Shown here: piece by piece, positions 1 through 8,030 of the stretch | Layout of the letters: the number at the start of each line of letters is the position of its first letter | Position numbering within the stretch: the first letter of the stretch is position 1 | The notes under the pieces: generated by a model | Seen by the model: only the letters and a program-made list of their open reading frames with translations | Database searches by the model: none | What the model was told of the DNA's origin: nothing | NCBI GenBank assembly: GCA_947475845.1 | Contig: CANJMO010000004.1 | Coordinates: forward strand, 32,151-96,150 | Source: Caulobacteraceae bacterium | GTDB taxonomy: Bacteria > Pseudomonadota > Alphaproteobacteria > Caulobacterales > Caulobacteraceae | Direction of reading: 5' to 3' | DNA: 64,000 bases | Position numbers and translations under genes: made by a program

Positions 1-504
1 GAACATGGTGCGCTGCTGATCGAGGTTGGAGATCGAGCGCAGGGTCTGCCAGGTCCGCGACTTGAGGATGTCGCCCAGCGGATAGGGCTTGGATTCCTTG
101 CCCGGGCCCGGATCCAGGCCGGCGCCGGGATTGATGTCGGGGCTGCGGCCCTCGGCGCCGATGTATTTGAAGTCGCCTCGCGTCAGGAAACCTTCGCTGC
201 GCAGGTAGTCGAGGAACAGCTCCTTGTCGCCGGCCCCGAAATCGCTGTCGAGCGCGCCCTGACGCACCTGTTTGGCCAGCATCTCGGCAGCGTAGCCGCG
301 CATGTCGGCGGCGATCTCGACCTTGCGGATCGGCTTGCCGACCAGGGGGCCCGTACCCTTTTCGAAGTTGATCGGCGAGCGGTCGTTGTCGTTGTTGAAC
401 AGCTCGACTCCGACGCCGAACTTCCTGGCGTAGTGCAGGTAGCCGGTGTGGAAATAGGGGATCCGCCAGGGGCCGGGGTTGATGTAGTGGCCATCGCCCT
501 CTAT
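1..504 (-). pseudogene. Flavin monoamine oxidase family protein, 5'-truncated and running off the window
   Basis: The minus-strand frame reads as the middle of an FAD-dependent amine oxidase. It has a GHYINPGPWRIPY segment typical of the family's substrate-side region and then continues smoothly to base 1, so the C-terminus lies outside the window. The N-terminal FAD-binding Rossmann domain is absent. The frame starts only at 504, just after an in-frame TGA at 505-507, with no start codon before the conserved part. Immediately beyond it, on the other strand, begins the C-terminal part of an alpha/beta hydrolase, so the gene was cut at a breakpoint near 490-505. Family assignment rests on recognised sequence. 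Loss of function is inferred from the missing N-terminus. Confidence 0.7.
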
Positions 505-780
505 TCAGGAGCGACGGCAAAGGACCATCCGCGGATCTCCGCCCTGTTCACCCCAGATGCTGTGCTGGCGCACTTTCCGCCGACCCTGATCCAGGTTTCG
601 ACGGCGGAGTATCTGCTGCCCGACGCCCACGCCATGGCGGCACGCCTGACCGCTCTAGACCGGCGCGTGGTGCTTAGCGCCTGGCCCGACATGCCCCACG
701 TCTGGCACGCCTTCCGGGGCCAGCTACCCGAGGCCGGACAGGCGCTGGCCGAGGCCGCGCGTTTCCTCGCGGACGGCTGA
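496..780 (+). pseudogene. Alpha/beta hydrolase, C-terminal fragment
   Basis: This fragment matches the last third of a lipase/esterase of the alpha/beta-hydrolase-3 type. It shows FPPTLIQVSTAEYLL, the acid-residue region, and then WPDMPHVWHAF, which carries the catalytic His. The nucleophile Ser elbow and oxyanion motif that should precede it are missing. An ATG at 433 gives an open frame, but its first ~20 codons are antisense to the adjacent amine-oxidase fragment, so this is not a natural start. The gene ends with TGA at 778-780, 12 bp before the convergent dehydrogenase stop. Most likely the remnant of a gene once divergently arranged with the amine oxidase, whose 5' half was lost in the same event. 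Confidence 0.7.
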
Positions 781-792
781 ACGGTCGCCCGA

Positions 793-1881
793 TCAGCCCA
801 GCTGTGCGGCGACAGCCTTGCCGGCGCTGGTGGTGTCGGCCGCGCCACCGAGGTCGCGGGTGCGCAGGGACGGTTCGGCCAGGGTCCGCTCGATCGCCCT
901 GAGGATCTCGGCGCCGGCTTCAGGCTCGCCCAGGTGGTCCAGCATCATCGACGCCGACCATATCTGGCCCACCGGATTGGCCACGCCCTGCCCCGCGATG
1001 TCGGGCGCGGAGCCGTGCACCGGCTCGAACAGGGACGGGAAATTGCCTTCCGGATTGATGTTGCCCGACGGCGCGATGCCGATGGTGCCGGTGCAGGCGG
1101 GGCCCAGGTCCGACAGGATATCGCCGAACAGGTTGGAGCCCACCACCACGTCGAAGCGGTCGGGGTTGAGCACGAAGTGCGCCGCCAGGATGTCGATATG
1201 GTACTTGTCCCAACGCACGTCCGGATACTTGGTCGCCATCGCTTCGACCCGCTCGTCCCAGTAAGGCATGGTGATGGCGATGCCGTTGGACTTGGTGGCC
1301 GAGGTCAGGTGCTTCTTGTCCCGCTTCTGCGCCAGGTCGAAGGCGAACTTCAGAATCCGGTCGGTGCCGACGCGGGTCAGCACGGTTTCCTGCATGACGA
1401 TCTCGCGCTCGGTGCCGGGGAACATGCGCCCGCCGATCGCCGAATATTCCCCTTCGGTGTTCTCGCGCACCACGAAGAAGTCGATGTCGCCGGGCTTACG
1501 GCCGGCCAGGGGGCACGGCACGCCGGGCATCAGCCGCACCGGGCGCAGATTGACGTACTGGTCGAACTCGCGCCGGAACTGCAGCAGCGAGCCCCACAGC
1601 GAGATGTGGTCGGGCACCGTGGCCGGCCAGCCGACCGCGCCGAAGAACAGGGCGTCGTGACCGCCGACCTTGTCCTTCCAGTCGTCGGGCATCATCTGGC
1701 CGTGCTTGGCGTAGTAGTCGCACGAGGCGAAATCGAACTCGTCCAGCTGCACCTGGAACCCGAACTTCTTGGCCGCCGCCTCCAGAATGCGCACGCCTTC
1801 GGGCATGACTTCCTTGCCGATGCCGTCGCCGGCGATGACAGCGATGCGATAGACGCGGTTGGCGCCGTGGGTCTGGGTCAT
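793..1881 (-). CDS. Tartrate dehydrogenase / D-malate dehydrogenase family (isocitrate/isopropylmalate dehydrogenase superfamily)
   Basis: A 362-residue NAD-dependent beta-decarboxylating dehydrogenase. The N-terminus has the GDGIGKEV nucleotide-binding motif (about 18-25). A conserved RENTEGEYSAIGGR block lies near 139-152, a lysine in TSATKSNG near 197, and the metal-binding SNLFGDILSD near 249-258. FEPVHGSAPDIAG near 285-297 is the family signature. The family oxidises tartrate, D-malate or 3-isopropylmalate with NAD+ and Mn2+/Mg2+. The length and the NTEGEYS block favour the tartrate/D-malate (TtuC/DmlA) branch over LeuB, but the exact substrate cannot be read off. ATG at 1881 was chosen; a GTG at 1890 would add three residues. 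It lies 63 bp downstream of the cupin gene on the same strand and may be the last gene of that operon. Confidence 0.88.
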   Translation of the reverse strand: MTQTHGANRVYRIAVIAGDGIGKEVMPEGVRILEAAAKKFGFQVQLDEFDFASCDYYAKHGQMMPDDWKDKVGGHDALFFGAVGWPATVPDHISLWGSLLQFRREFDQYVNLRPVRLMPGVPCPLAGRKPGDIDFFVVRENTEGEYSAIGGRMFPGTEREIVMQETVLTRVGTDRILKFAFDLAQKRDKKHLTSATKSNGIAITMPYWDERVEAMATKYPDVRWDKYHIDILAAHFVLNPDRFDVVVGSNLFGDILSDLGPACTGTIGIAPSGNINPEGNFPSLFEPVHGSAPDIAGQGVANPVGQIWSASMMLDHLGEPEAGAEILRAIERTLAEPSLRTRDLGGAADTTSAGKAVAAQLG

Positions 1882-1944
1882 TCGAAACACTCTGTCGTTG
1901 GCCGATCTTCGCCCTTCCCTAAGGCGCCAGGACGCGCTCGGCTA

Positions 1945-2406
1945 CTACCGCGGGACGTGGATCGCCATCAGGGTCATGGTCCCGTCGACGGTCAGGATCT
2001 GGTGCGGCGTGGCCTGGGGCACGAAGACGAAGGCGCCCTTGGTCAGGGGATAGGTCGCGGCGCCCTCGATCACGGCGTCCTTGACCTCGGTGGTCGGCTT
2101 GCCCGCCTTGTCCTTCATCGCCCCGCCCATCAGGAAGCTGCCGGTCCCGTCCATGATGTAGATGAACTCGGCCTCCTTGGGATGGAACGAGGGTCCGCCG
2201 CCGGCCACTCGGTAGTCCACGGTGACGTCGTAGGGCGCCAGGGCGACGACGCTCTGGCTGATGTCGGTCTGCCCTGGCTTAATCGTGGCCTTGGCCTTGG
2301 CGATCAGGGCCTGCACCTCGGCCGAGGACGCGAAGGTCTTCATGTCCTGGGCGTGCGCGGACACGGTAGTCAGGGCCAGGGCCACGGCGAGCAGGGTCGT
2401 CTTCAT
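1945..2406 (-). CDS. Secreted cupin-domain protein
   Basis: A 153-residue protein with a cleavable signal peptide (MKTTLLAVALALTTVSAHAQ, residues 1-20) and one small cupin barrel. Cupin motif 1 is around HPKEAEFIYIMDG (75-87), with His75 and Glu78/Glu80 as probable metal ligands. Motif 2 contains PQATPHQI, with His135. The frame extends upstream to 2529, but ATG 2406 starts exactly at the signal peptide and sits behind an AAGGATC-like ribosome site. It lies 11 bp downstream of the three-domain SnoaL protein, so it is probably co-transcribed and exported with it. Single-domain cupins may be enzymes or binders, and no substrate can be assigned. Confidence 0.8.
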   Translation of the reverse strand: MKTTLLAVALALTTVSAHAQDMKTFASSAEVQALIAKAKATIKPGQTDISQSVVALAPYDVTVDYRVAGGGPSFHPKEAEFIYIMDGTGSFLMGGAMKDKAGKPTTEVKDAVIEGAATYPLTKGAFVFVPQATPHQILTVDGTMTLMAIHVPR

Positions 2407-2417
2407 CGCCTGATCCT

Positions 2418-4508
2418 TCACGGCCGCGGCTTGTGCTGCTTGGCCTGCAAATCGGCTTCGCAGGTCTTGATGTCGAGGCAGTAGTTCCACGGCTCGCGCC
2501 CCGAAACCGGGTTCTTGAAGTTCAGCCACATCGGCTTGATGTTAGGCCAAAGCACCGCGTTCTCTGGATCGCGCGAGTGGTCGTCGATGCCATAGAAGCG
2601 GATCTTCATCTTGGTGATGCGGTCGTAGTCGGCCTCGGCGGCGCCGGGCGGCGGGGTCTTGTGCGTGTCGGCGACCTTATCGCCCCACTTGGACCAGCCC
2701 TCCTTGTAAGTCGACGAACTCCAATAGGGCTCCTCGATGGAGATGACGTCGGCCTTCCACACCCCGTCGACCACCTTGAACTGGTCGTTGTACATGGCGC
2801 CGGACAGCACGCCCGGCATGTCGGGATCGACGCTGAAGCTGTGCAGGCGGGTATGCTCGACCGACGACTTACCGTCCTCGGAGACCACGATCACCGGCTG
2901 GAACATCATCCGGCCGCCCCAGCTAAAGCGCGGGTGCGGCAGGGGCAGGTCGCCCCAGCTGGTCTCGCAATTGGCGATGTGCTCGGCGCCGATGCAGAAG
3001 CCCACCGCCTGTTTTCCGCGCCAGCCGTCCTTGGTGTAGAGCCGCCCCTCGTTCACGAAGTCGTTGTCCACGAGATAGAAGCCGAAGGCGTGGGTCATGT
3101 TGTCGGTGGCGTCGTAACCGTATGATCGCGACAGCCGGCGCTGGGCTTCGGCCACGGTGGTCCCGCCGGCCGGCTTGGCGACGCCGCCCGTTGCGGGCAA
3201 CAGGCTGCCGGCGCCGACGGTGCGTGAACCGGCTGGCAGGATTACCGGCTTGCCGGTCACCGGATGGTTCTGGAAGAACACCGGGATCGCGCCGTCGCCC
3301 ATCCTGTCGGCCGCCGGGACCGGACGGTCCGGGGCGAAGCCGGCGCCCGGCGCCGGGGTCTCGATCCGGCTCTGGTTCCAGCCCTGGTAGTAGTCGGTGG
3401 TCTGGGTCGGGAACACGCGCATCTCGCGGATGCGCCAGATACCGTCGTCGCCCTGGGCCATGGTGTTGACGAAGGTGGCCAGGCCGAGCCGCGCCATCTG
3501 GGTATTGTTGTCGCCCAACTCGCGCCATTCCACGCCGCGCACCTGGGCCGAGCGGCCGTCACGCGCGATCGAGACGGTCATGTCGAACTTGGGCCGCTCG
3601 TTCAGCTCGCCCTTCTTCAGCCCCTGCGGACCCAGGCGCTCGAACGAGTGGCGGATGCTCTTGGCCCCGACATAGATGCCGACATCGGCCTCTTCCAGCA
3701 CCGCGTCCTCGGCGAACAGGTCGCCGGCGTCGTCCCACATCTTGCGGTCGGAGTAGTAGCCGAAGGCGTTCTGCAGGTTGCGGATCTTGTCTTCGTCGTT
3801 GAGCCGCGTGATGCGCCGGTCCAGGTCGGCCAGGGCGGCGCCCGGCGCTCCCTTGATTGGCGGGATCGCCATCTTGGCGGGCACGGCGGGGACAACGATC
3901 GAGGCGTTGAAGGCGTTGAAGTGGAACGGCACAATCGGCACCTCGCCCGCCGTGGTCCAGCCGTCTTTGTAGGTCCCCCTGGCGTAGGGGTAGTAGTGCA
4001 GCCTGGAGATCTTCCAGACCCCGTTCTGCTTGACGTACTCGTTCTCGTGCACGCCGATCGCCCAGCCCTGCAGGCTATCGGGCCCGCCGTACTGGCCGTT
4101 CATGGTCACTTCCGACCAGCGCCCCTTGGCCGAATTGCCGTTGGCCGACAGGTGCACCACCGGAGTGTCGATCAGTTCGGCGCGCACGCCGCCCGCAGCG
4201 AGGCCCTCGCGGCCGGACCATTTCTTCTTCAGATAGGCGTCGATGGCGGCGGGCCCGGTCGCCGTGTCCTTGCCGTAGATCATCACGCCCTTGGCCGAGA
4301 ACAGGGCGCCCATCTGGCTCCACAGGCCGTACTGCGCGTACTGGGCGTAGTTCATCTGCAGCGTCTTGACCGCACGCAGGTCCTCCATGCGCTGCACGTC
4401 GAGCGCCAGCCGGGCCACCTGAGCGGCGCTCTGGGCGTGGGCGGCGGGCGCAGCGAGGGTCAGGGCGGCGGCGCAGGCGCCCAGCGCCAGCAGAGCCTTT
4501 GAAGTCAT
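2418..4508 (-). CDS. Large secreted protein with three SnoaL/NTF2-like domains
   Basis: A 696-residue exported protein with a signal peptide (residues 1-26, ending AAHAQ). Three SnoaL-like (NTF2 superfamily) alpha+beta domains follow at about 35-185, 230-380 and 450-605. The clue to the repeat is a shared end motif, Y-x-x-G-W: GTYKDGW, DYYQGW and TYKEGW. Each domain also has an entry helix of the type LQNAFGYYSDRKMWDDAGDLFAED. The family includes small cyclases, dehydratases and isomerases, which are usually single-domain and cytoplasmic, so a triple secreted form is unusual. The start is ATG 4508 behind AGGGAGA. A paralogue lies 30 bp upstream in the same operon. Function unknown. Confidence 0.82.
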   Translation of the reverse strand: MTSKALLALGACAAALTLAAPAAHAQSAAQVARLALDVQRMEDLRAVKTLQMNYAQYAQYGLWSQMGALFSAKGVMIYGKDTATGPAAIDAYLKKKWSGREGLAAGGVRAELIDTPVVHLSANGNSAKGRWSEVTMNGQYGGPDSLQGWAIGVHENEYVKQNGVWKISRLHYYPYARGTYKDGWTTAGEVPIVPFHFNAFNASIVVPAVPAKMAIPPIKGAPGAALADLDRRITRLNDEDKIRNLQNAFGYYSDRKMWDDAGDLFAEDAVLEEADVGIYVGAKSIRHSFERLGPQGLKKGELNERPKFDMTVSIARDGRSAQVRGVEWRELGDNNTQMARLGLATFVNTMAQGDDGIWRIREMRVFPTQTTDYYQGWNQSRIETPAPGAGFAPDRPVPAADRMGDGAIPVFFQNHPVTGKPVILPAGSRTVGAGSLLPATGGVAKPAGGTTVAEAQRRLSRSYGYDATDNMTHAFGFYLVDNDFVNEGRLYTKDGWRGKQAVGFCIGAEHIANCETSWGDLPLPHPRFSWGGRMMFQPVIVVSEDGKSSVEHTRLHSFSVDPDMPGVLSGAMYNDQFKVVDGVWKADVISIEEPYWSSSTYKEGWSKWGDKVADTHKTPPPGAAEADYDRITKMKIRFYGIDDHSRDPENAVLWPNIKPMWLNFKNPVSGREPWNYCLDIKTCEADLQAKQHKPRP

Positions 4509-4538
4509 GGTCGTCTCCCTAGTCGTTCTTGTTCTTGA

Positions 4539-6641
4539 TCAGCGGGTCTTGGCCGCCGCCAGGTCGGTTTCGCAGGTCTTCAGGTCGGGGCAGTACAGCG
4601 GCGGCAGGCGTCCGCTGACAGGGTTCTTGTAAGAGAACCACATCGGTTTGATGTCGGGCCAGCGCAGCACGTCATTGGGCGGGATCGAGCCGTGGTGGCG
4701 CAGGTTGAGGGTGTCGCGGTTGATGTCCGGCGGGAAGTTGCCCGTCGGCGCGATGTGCTGCTTGATCGGCGGGATTTTGGTCGGCTCGCCGGTCTTGCGC
4801 GACCACCCCGCCGCATAGCTGAACGATTCCAGATAGGGCTGGTCGGGCGCCGCCACGTCGAACTTCCACACCCCGTCCACCAGCTTGGCGGCGTTGTTGG
4901 GATAGAGCCCGTCAGAGATGCCGACGCCGTAGTCGGCGCTGGTGTTGAAGTGGATCAGGTAGTTGCGCATCCGCGCCGACCGGCCGTCTGGCGCCACGTC
5001 GATCACCGGCTGCACCATCCAGTGGCTGGCCGAGAACACCCGGGGCATGGCCGCCACCCCGTCGTAGCTGGTCTCGCAGGCCTCGGTGTGTTCGGGTCCG
5101 ATGCAGAACGCCACCGCCAGCTTGGCGCGCCAGCCGTCCTTGGCCATCAGCTGGCCGAGGTCGCGCCACTTCTGGTCGTCGATGTCGTAACCGAGCGCGT
5201 GGCTGAGGTTGTCGGCGCCGACGTACGCGACCGACAGCGACAGACGCCGCCGGGCTTCCACGATGGCCGCCTCGATGCCGCCCGGCAACCCCTCGGCCTT
5301 GGCCAGACCGGTCGGCGCGCCCAGCAGCGATCCGCCGCCGACGGTCTTGGTTCCGGCCGGCATGACCACCGGCTTGCCGGTCACCGGGTTGCGGTCCAGG
5401 AACACCGGGATAGCACCATCGGTCAGGGCCCCGACATCCGCGGCGGGAACAGGCCGATCGGGTTTCGCGGCGCCGGTGACAGCGGCCGTGACCAGCCGGT
5501 TCTTATGCCAGCCCTGGTAGTAGTCCGTGGCCATGATCGGAAAGTTGCGCAGCTCGCGGATGCGCCACTTGCCGTCCGCGCCCCGCACAAAGCGGTTGTC
5601 GAACACCGACAGGCCCCAGGCTGCGGTCCCGGCGTCGTAGTCGCCGAGAAGGTCGAACTGCGTCCCGCGCACCCGCGCCTGGGCGCCGTCGTCCGACACC
5701 GTCACGGTCTCGTTGAAATAGAGCCGGTTGTTAAGCTGCCCGCGCTTCAGCCCCTGCGGCCCGAACCGCTCGTAGGATCGGCGAATGCTTTTCGGCCCGA
5801 CCCAGACCCCCGCGTCGGCCTCTTCCAGCACGCCGTCATCGGCAAACAGCTCGGCCGCGTCGTCCCACATCTTGCGATGGACGTAATAGCCGTAGGCGTT
5901 CTGCAGATTGAGGACCGTGTCCTCCGCGTTCATGCGGCCGATCCGCTTGTTCAGCCCCGCCAGCGCGGCGGCGGGCGCGCCCTTGATCGCCGGAATGGCC
6001 ATGCCCTTGGGGATCGCCGGGATCGGCACCCCGGCCTGCTCGGCGGTGAAGCGGTGAGGGACCGTGACCACGGTGGGCGACACGCTCTTCCAGCCGGTCT
6101 CGTACGATCCGGCGGTGACCGGGAAATAGTGCAGGCGCGCGATCTTCCAGATCCCGCCTTCCTTCACATAGTCGGCCTCGATGATGCCGCAGGCCCAGTT
6201 GGCGGTAGCCCCGTACTGGCCGGTCATCGAGAACTGCGACCAGCGTCCGCGCGCGGTCCGGCCGTCCGCCGCTAGATTGACCACCGGAATGTCGACCAGT
6301 TGGGTGTGCAACTGACCGGCGGCCAGGCCTTCACGCGCCCCGCCCCACGCGGCGCGGTAATAGCTCGCGATCGCCGCCGGTCCGCGCCGCTCATCGGCGC
6401 CGTAGATCGCCACGCCCATAGGGCTGAACAAGGACGCCATCTCGATCCACAGGCCGGCCTGGGAATATTGCGCATACACCGTCTGCAGCCGGCGTACGGC
6501 GCGGATGTCCTCGGTGCGGGTGACCTCCAGCGACAGCCGGGCAACCTTGGCGGCAGGGGTTTGAGCGAAGGCGGGAGCGGTGGTGATCAGCACGCCGGAC
6601 GCCAACAGGCCACGGCAGATCTTCCAGACGCGAGACGTCAT
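4539..6641 (-). CDS. Large secreted protein with three SnoaL/NTF2-like domains (paralogue)
   Basis: A 700-residue protein colinear with the downstream gene. A signal peptide (residues 1-27, ending APAFAQ) is followed by three SnoaL-like domains closing with GSYETGW, DYYQGW and SYAAGW. Shared blocks such as DDAAELFADDGVLEEAD and GPQGLKRG show that the two genes arose by tandem duplication. ATG 6641 was preferred over in-frame starts up to 6677 because it begins the signal peptide and follows GGGGGCCTGG. First gene of the apparent operon that includes the second triple-domain protein, the cupin and perhaps the dehydrogenase. It is divergent from the NHL-repeat gene across a 266-bp gap. Substrate unknown; NTF2-fold cavities usually bind small hydrophobic molecules. 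Confidence 0.82.
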   Translation of the reverse strand: MTSRVWKICRGLLASGVLITTAPAFAQTPAAKVARLSLEVTRTEDIRAVRRLQTVYAQYSQAGLWIEMASLFSPMGVAIYGADERRGPAAIASYYRAAWGGAREGLAAGQLHTQLVDIPVVNLAADGRTARGRWSQFSMTGQYGATANWACGIIEADYVKEGGIWKIARLHYFPVTAGSYETGWKSVSPTVVTVPHRFTAEQAGVPIPAIPKGMAIPAIKGAPAAALAGLNKRIGRMNAEDTVLNLQNAYGYYVHRKMWDDAAELFADDGVLEEADAGVWVGPKSIRRSYERFGPQGLKRGQLNNRLYFNETVTVSDDGAQARVRGTQFDLLGDYDAGTAAWGLSVFDNRFVRGADGKWRIRELRNFPIMATDYYQGWHKNRLVTAAVTGAAKPDRPVPAADVGALTDGAIPVFLDRNPVTGKPVVMPAGTKTVGGGSLLGAPTGLAKAEGLPGGIEAAIVEARRRLSLSVAYVGADNLSHALGYDIDDQKWRDLGQLMAKDGWRAKLAVAFCIGPEHTEACETSYDGVAAMPRVFSASHWMVQPVIDVAPDGRSARMRNYLIHFNTSADYGVGISDGLYPNNAAKLVDGVWKFDVAAPDQPYLESFSYAAGWSRKTGEPTKIPPIKQHIAPTGNFPPDINRDTLNLRHHGSIPPNDVLRWPDIKPMWFSYKNPVSGRLPPLYCPDLKTCETDLAAAKTR

Positions 6642-6907
6642 GTTTCCAGGCCCCCCACCGACCGCCGGCATCCCCACCGGCGCTCACGCTTGTTCTTTGC
6701 TCGGCCGCTCTGGACGACCGTTCGAAATTCCAACCTCGTCATAGTGCGACGGCGCGGCTAGCCAAGCAATCAGTGATCAACGGCGGGGCGCCGTAGAGCT
6801 CTATTGACAGGCGTTGGGGCCGAGACGAGGGTTCCACCGCCGCCGGCCGCCTCGGGCGCCGGACGGAAAAGACCGAACTCATTCGGCGCATTTTGGGGGG
6901 ACCACCC

Positions 6908-7978
6908 GTGAAGAAGTATCTGCTGGCGCTGGCGGCGCTGCTGATGGCCGGACCGGCCTTCGCCCAGGGCACGACGGCGATGCCGATCCCGTTCACCTCG
7001 ACACCCAACTTCCCCGACCTGCCCAACGGCCAGAACCTAGGCGAGACGCCCGGCGTGGCTACCGACTCCAAGGGCAATGTCTACGTCGCCTCGCGCTCGA
7101 CCCCGTTCGTCGCCGGCCCGGCCTTCGGCGCCGCCGCCGGCCAGCTGTTCGAGTTCGACAAGAACGGCAAGTTCATTCGCGAGCTCGGCAAGGGCCTCTA
7201 CGGCTTTTCCGAGATTCACAGCGTCCGCGTCGACAAGTACGACAACATCTGGGCCATCGATAAGGGCTCGGACATGGTTATCGAGTTCAACCAGGCCGGC
7301 CGCGTGGTGAAGGTGTTCGGGCGCAAGAAGGAGGCGGAGGAGGATCCCCACGCCTGGGCCAACCTCAACCCGCCGCTGCCGCCGATGGAGTCGAGCTTCC
7401 GCGCCCCGACCGACATCGCCTGGGACTCCAAGGACAACATCTACATCTCGGACGGCTACACCAACTCGCGGGTCGCCAAGTTCGACAAGGACGGCAACTT
7501 CCTGAAGATGTGGGGCACGCCCGGCGACAAGCCCGGCCAGTTCAACCTTCCCCACGCCATCGTCATCGACAAGGACGACAACGTCTACGTCGGCGACCGC
7601 ACCAACCACCGCGTTCAGGTGTTCGACACCGAGGGCAACTTCAAGCGCCTGTTTTCGGTCGACGTGCCGCCCGATCCCACCACCAAGGCGGTCAATGGCA
7701 ACACCCCCACCGGCGCCCTGCTCAAGCAGTGGATCGGCGCGCCCAATTCGCTGTGCATCCCGCCGGACAACCCCAACGTCATCTTCCTGGGCGAGTCGAC
7801 CTATCCCGGCCGCATCTTCAAGCTGAAGCTGGACGGCACCATCATCGGCACCTTCGGCAAGTCGGGCCGGGTCCTCGGCACGTTCTCGGGCGCCCATGGC
7901 CTGGCCTGCCCGTCCGAGCACCTGCTCTACGTCGCCGAGACCTCCAACTGGCGGGTCCAGCAGATCCGCCTGAAGTAG
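6908..7978 (+). CDS. Secreted NHL-repeat six-bladed beta-propeller protein
   Basis: A 356-residue protein with a signal peptide (VKKYLLALAALLMAGPAFAQ). Repeated NHL blades follow, for example SFRAPTDIAWDSKDNIYISDG and FNLPHAIVIDKDDNVYVGDR, each with the D-x-x-x-N-x-Y-(V/I) pattern. The whole resembles the lyase half of peptidylglycine alpha-amidating enzymes, a fold often annotated for bacterial secreted propellers of unknown role. GTG 6908 was chosen because GGGGGA lies about 8 bp upstream and the signal peptide starts there; a TTG at 6893 is also in frame. Divergent from the SnoaL operon and closed by a strong terminator. Possibly a periplasmic binding scaffold or lactonase-type enzyme. Confidence 0.82.
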   Translation: MKKYLLALAALLMAGPAFAQGTTAMPIPFTSTPNFPDLPNGQNLGETPGVATDSKGNVYVASRSTPFVAGPAFGAAAGQLFEFDKNGKFIRELGKGLYGFSEIHSVRVDKYDNIWAIDKGSDMVIEFNQAGRVVKVFGRKKEAEEDPHAWANLNPPLPPMESSFRAPTDIAWDSKDNIYISDGYTNSRVAKFDKDGNFLKMWGTPGDKPGQFNLPHAIVIDKDDNVYVGDRTNHRVQVFDTEGNFKRLFSVDVPPDPTTKAVNGNTPTGALLKQWIGAPNSLCIPPDNPNVIFLGESTYPGRIFKLKLDGTIIGTFGKSGRVLGTFSGAHGLACPSEHLLYVAETSNWRVQQIRLK

Positions 7979-8000
7979 CTCGAAACCATTTCAGGGATGG

Positions 8001-8030
8001 AAGGGCCGGCGGGCGACCGCCGGCCTTTTT
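8001..8030. terminator. Bidirectional intrinsic terminator
   Basis: The 8-bp GC stem GCCGGCGG (8005-8012) pairs with CCGCCGGC (8017-8024) around GCGA, followed by CTTTTT. The left flank starts AAGG. It sits between the propeller stop (7978) and the convergent cfa stop (8031), so it can serve both genes, best the plus strand. Confidence 0.9.

Noticed and set aside
433..780. Complete 115-residue protein starting at ATG 433
   Set aside because: The first ~20 codons are antisense to the amine-oxidase fragment. The homology to a hydrolase begins only after the breakpoint.
934..2484. Long plus-strand open frame of 516 codons opposite the dehydrogenase and cupin
   Set aside because: It runs antisense to recognisable families, has a His/Arg/Gly-rich composition without domains, and follows from high GC at third positions.
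6768..6790. RpoE-type promoter upstream of the NHL propeller (TGATCA ... CGTA)
   Set aside because: The gap between the two elements is 12 nt, not 16, and the -35 element differs, so it was not called.
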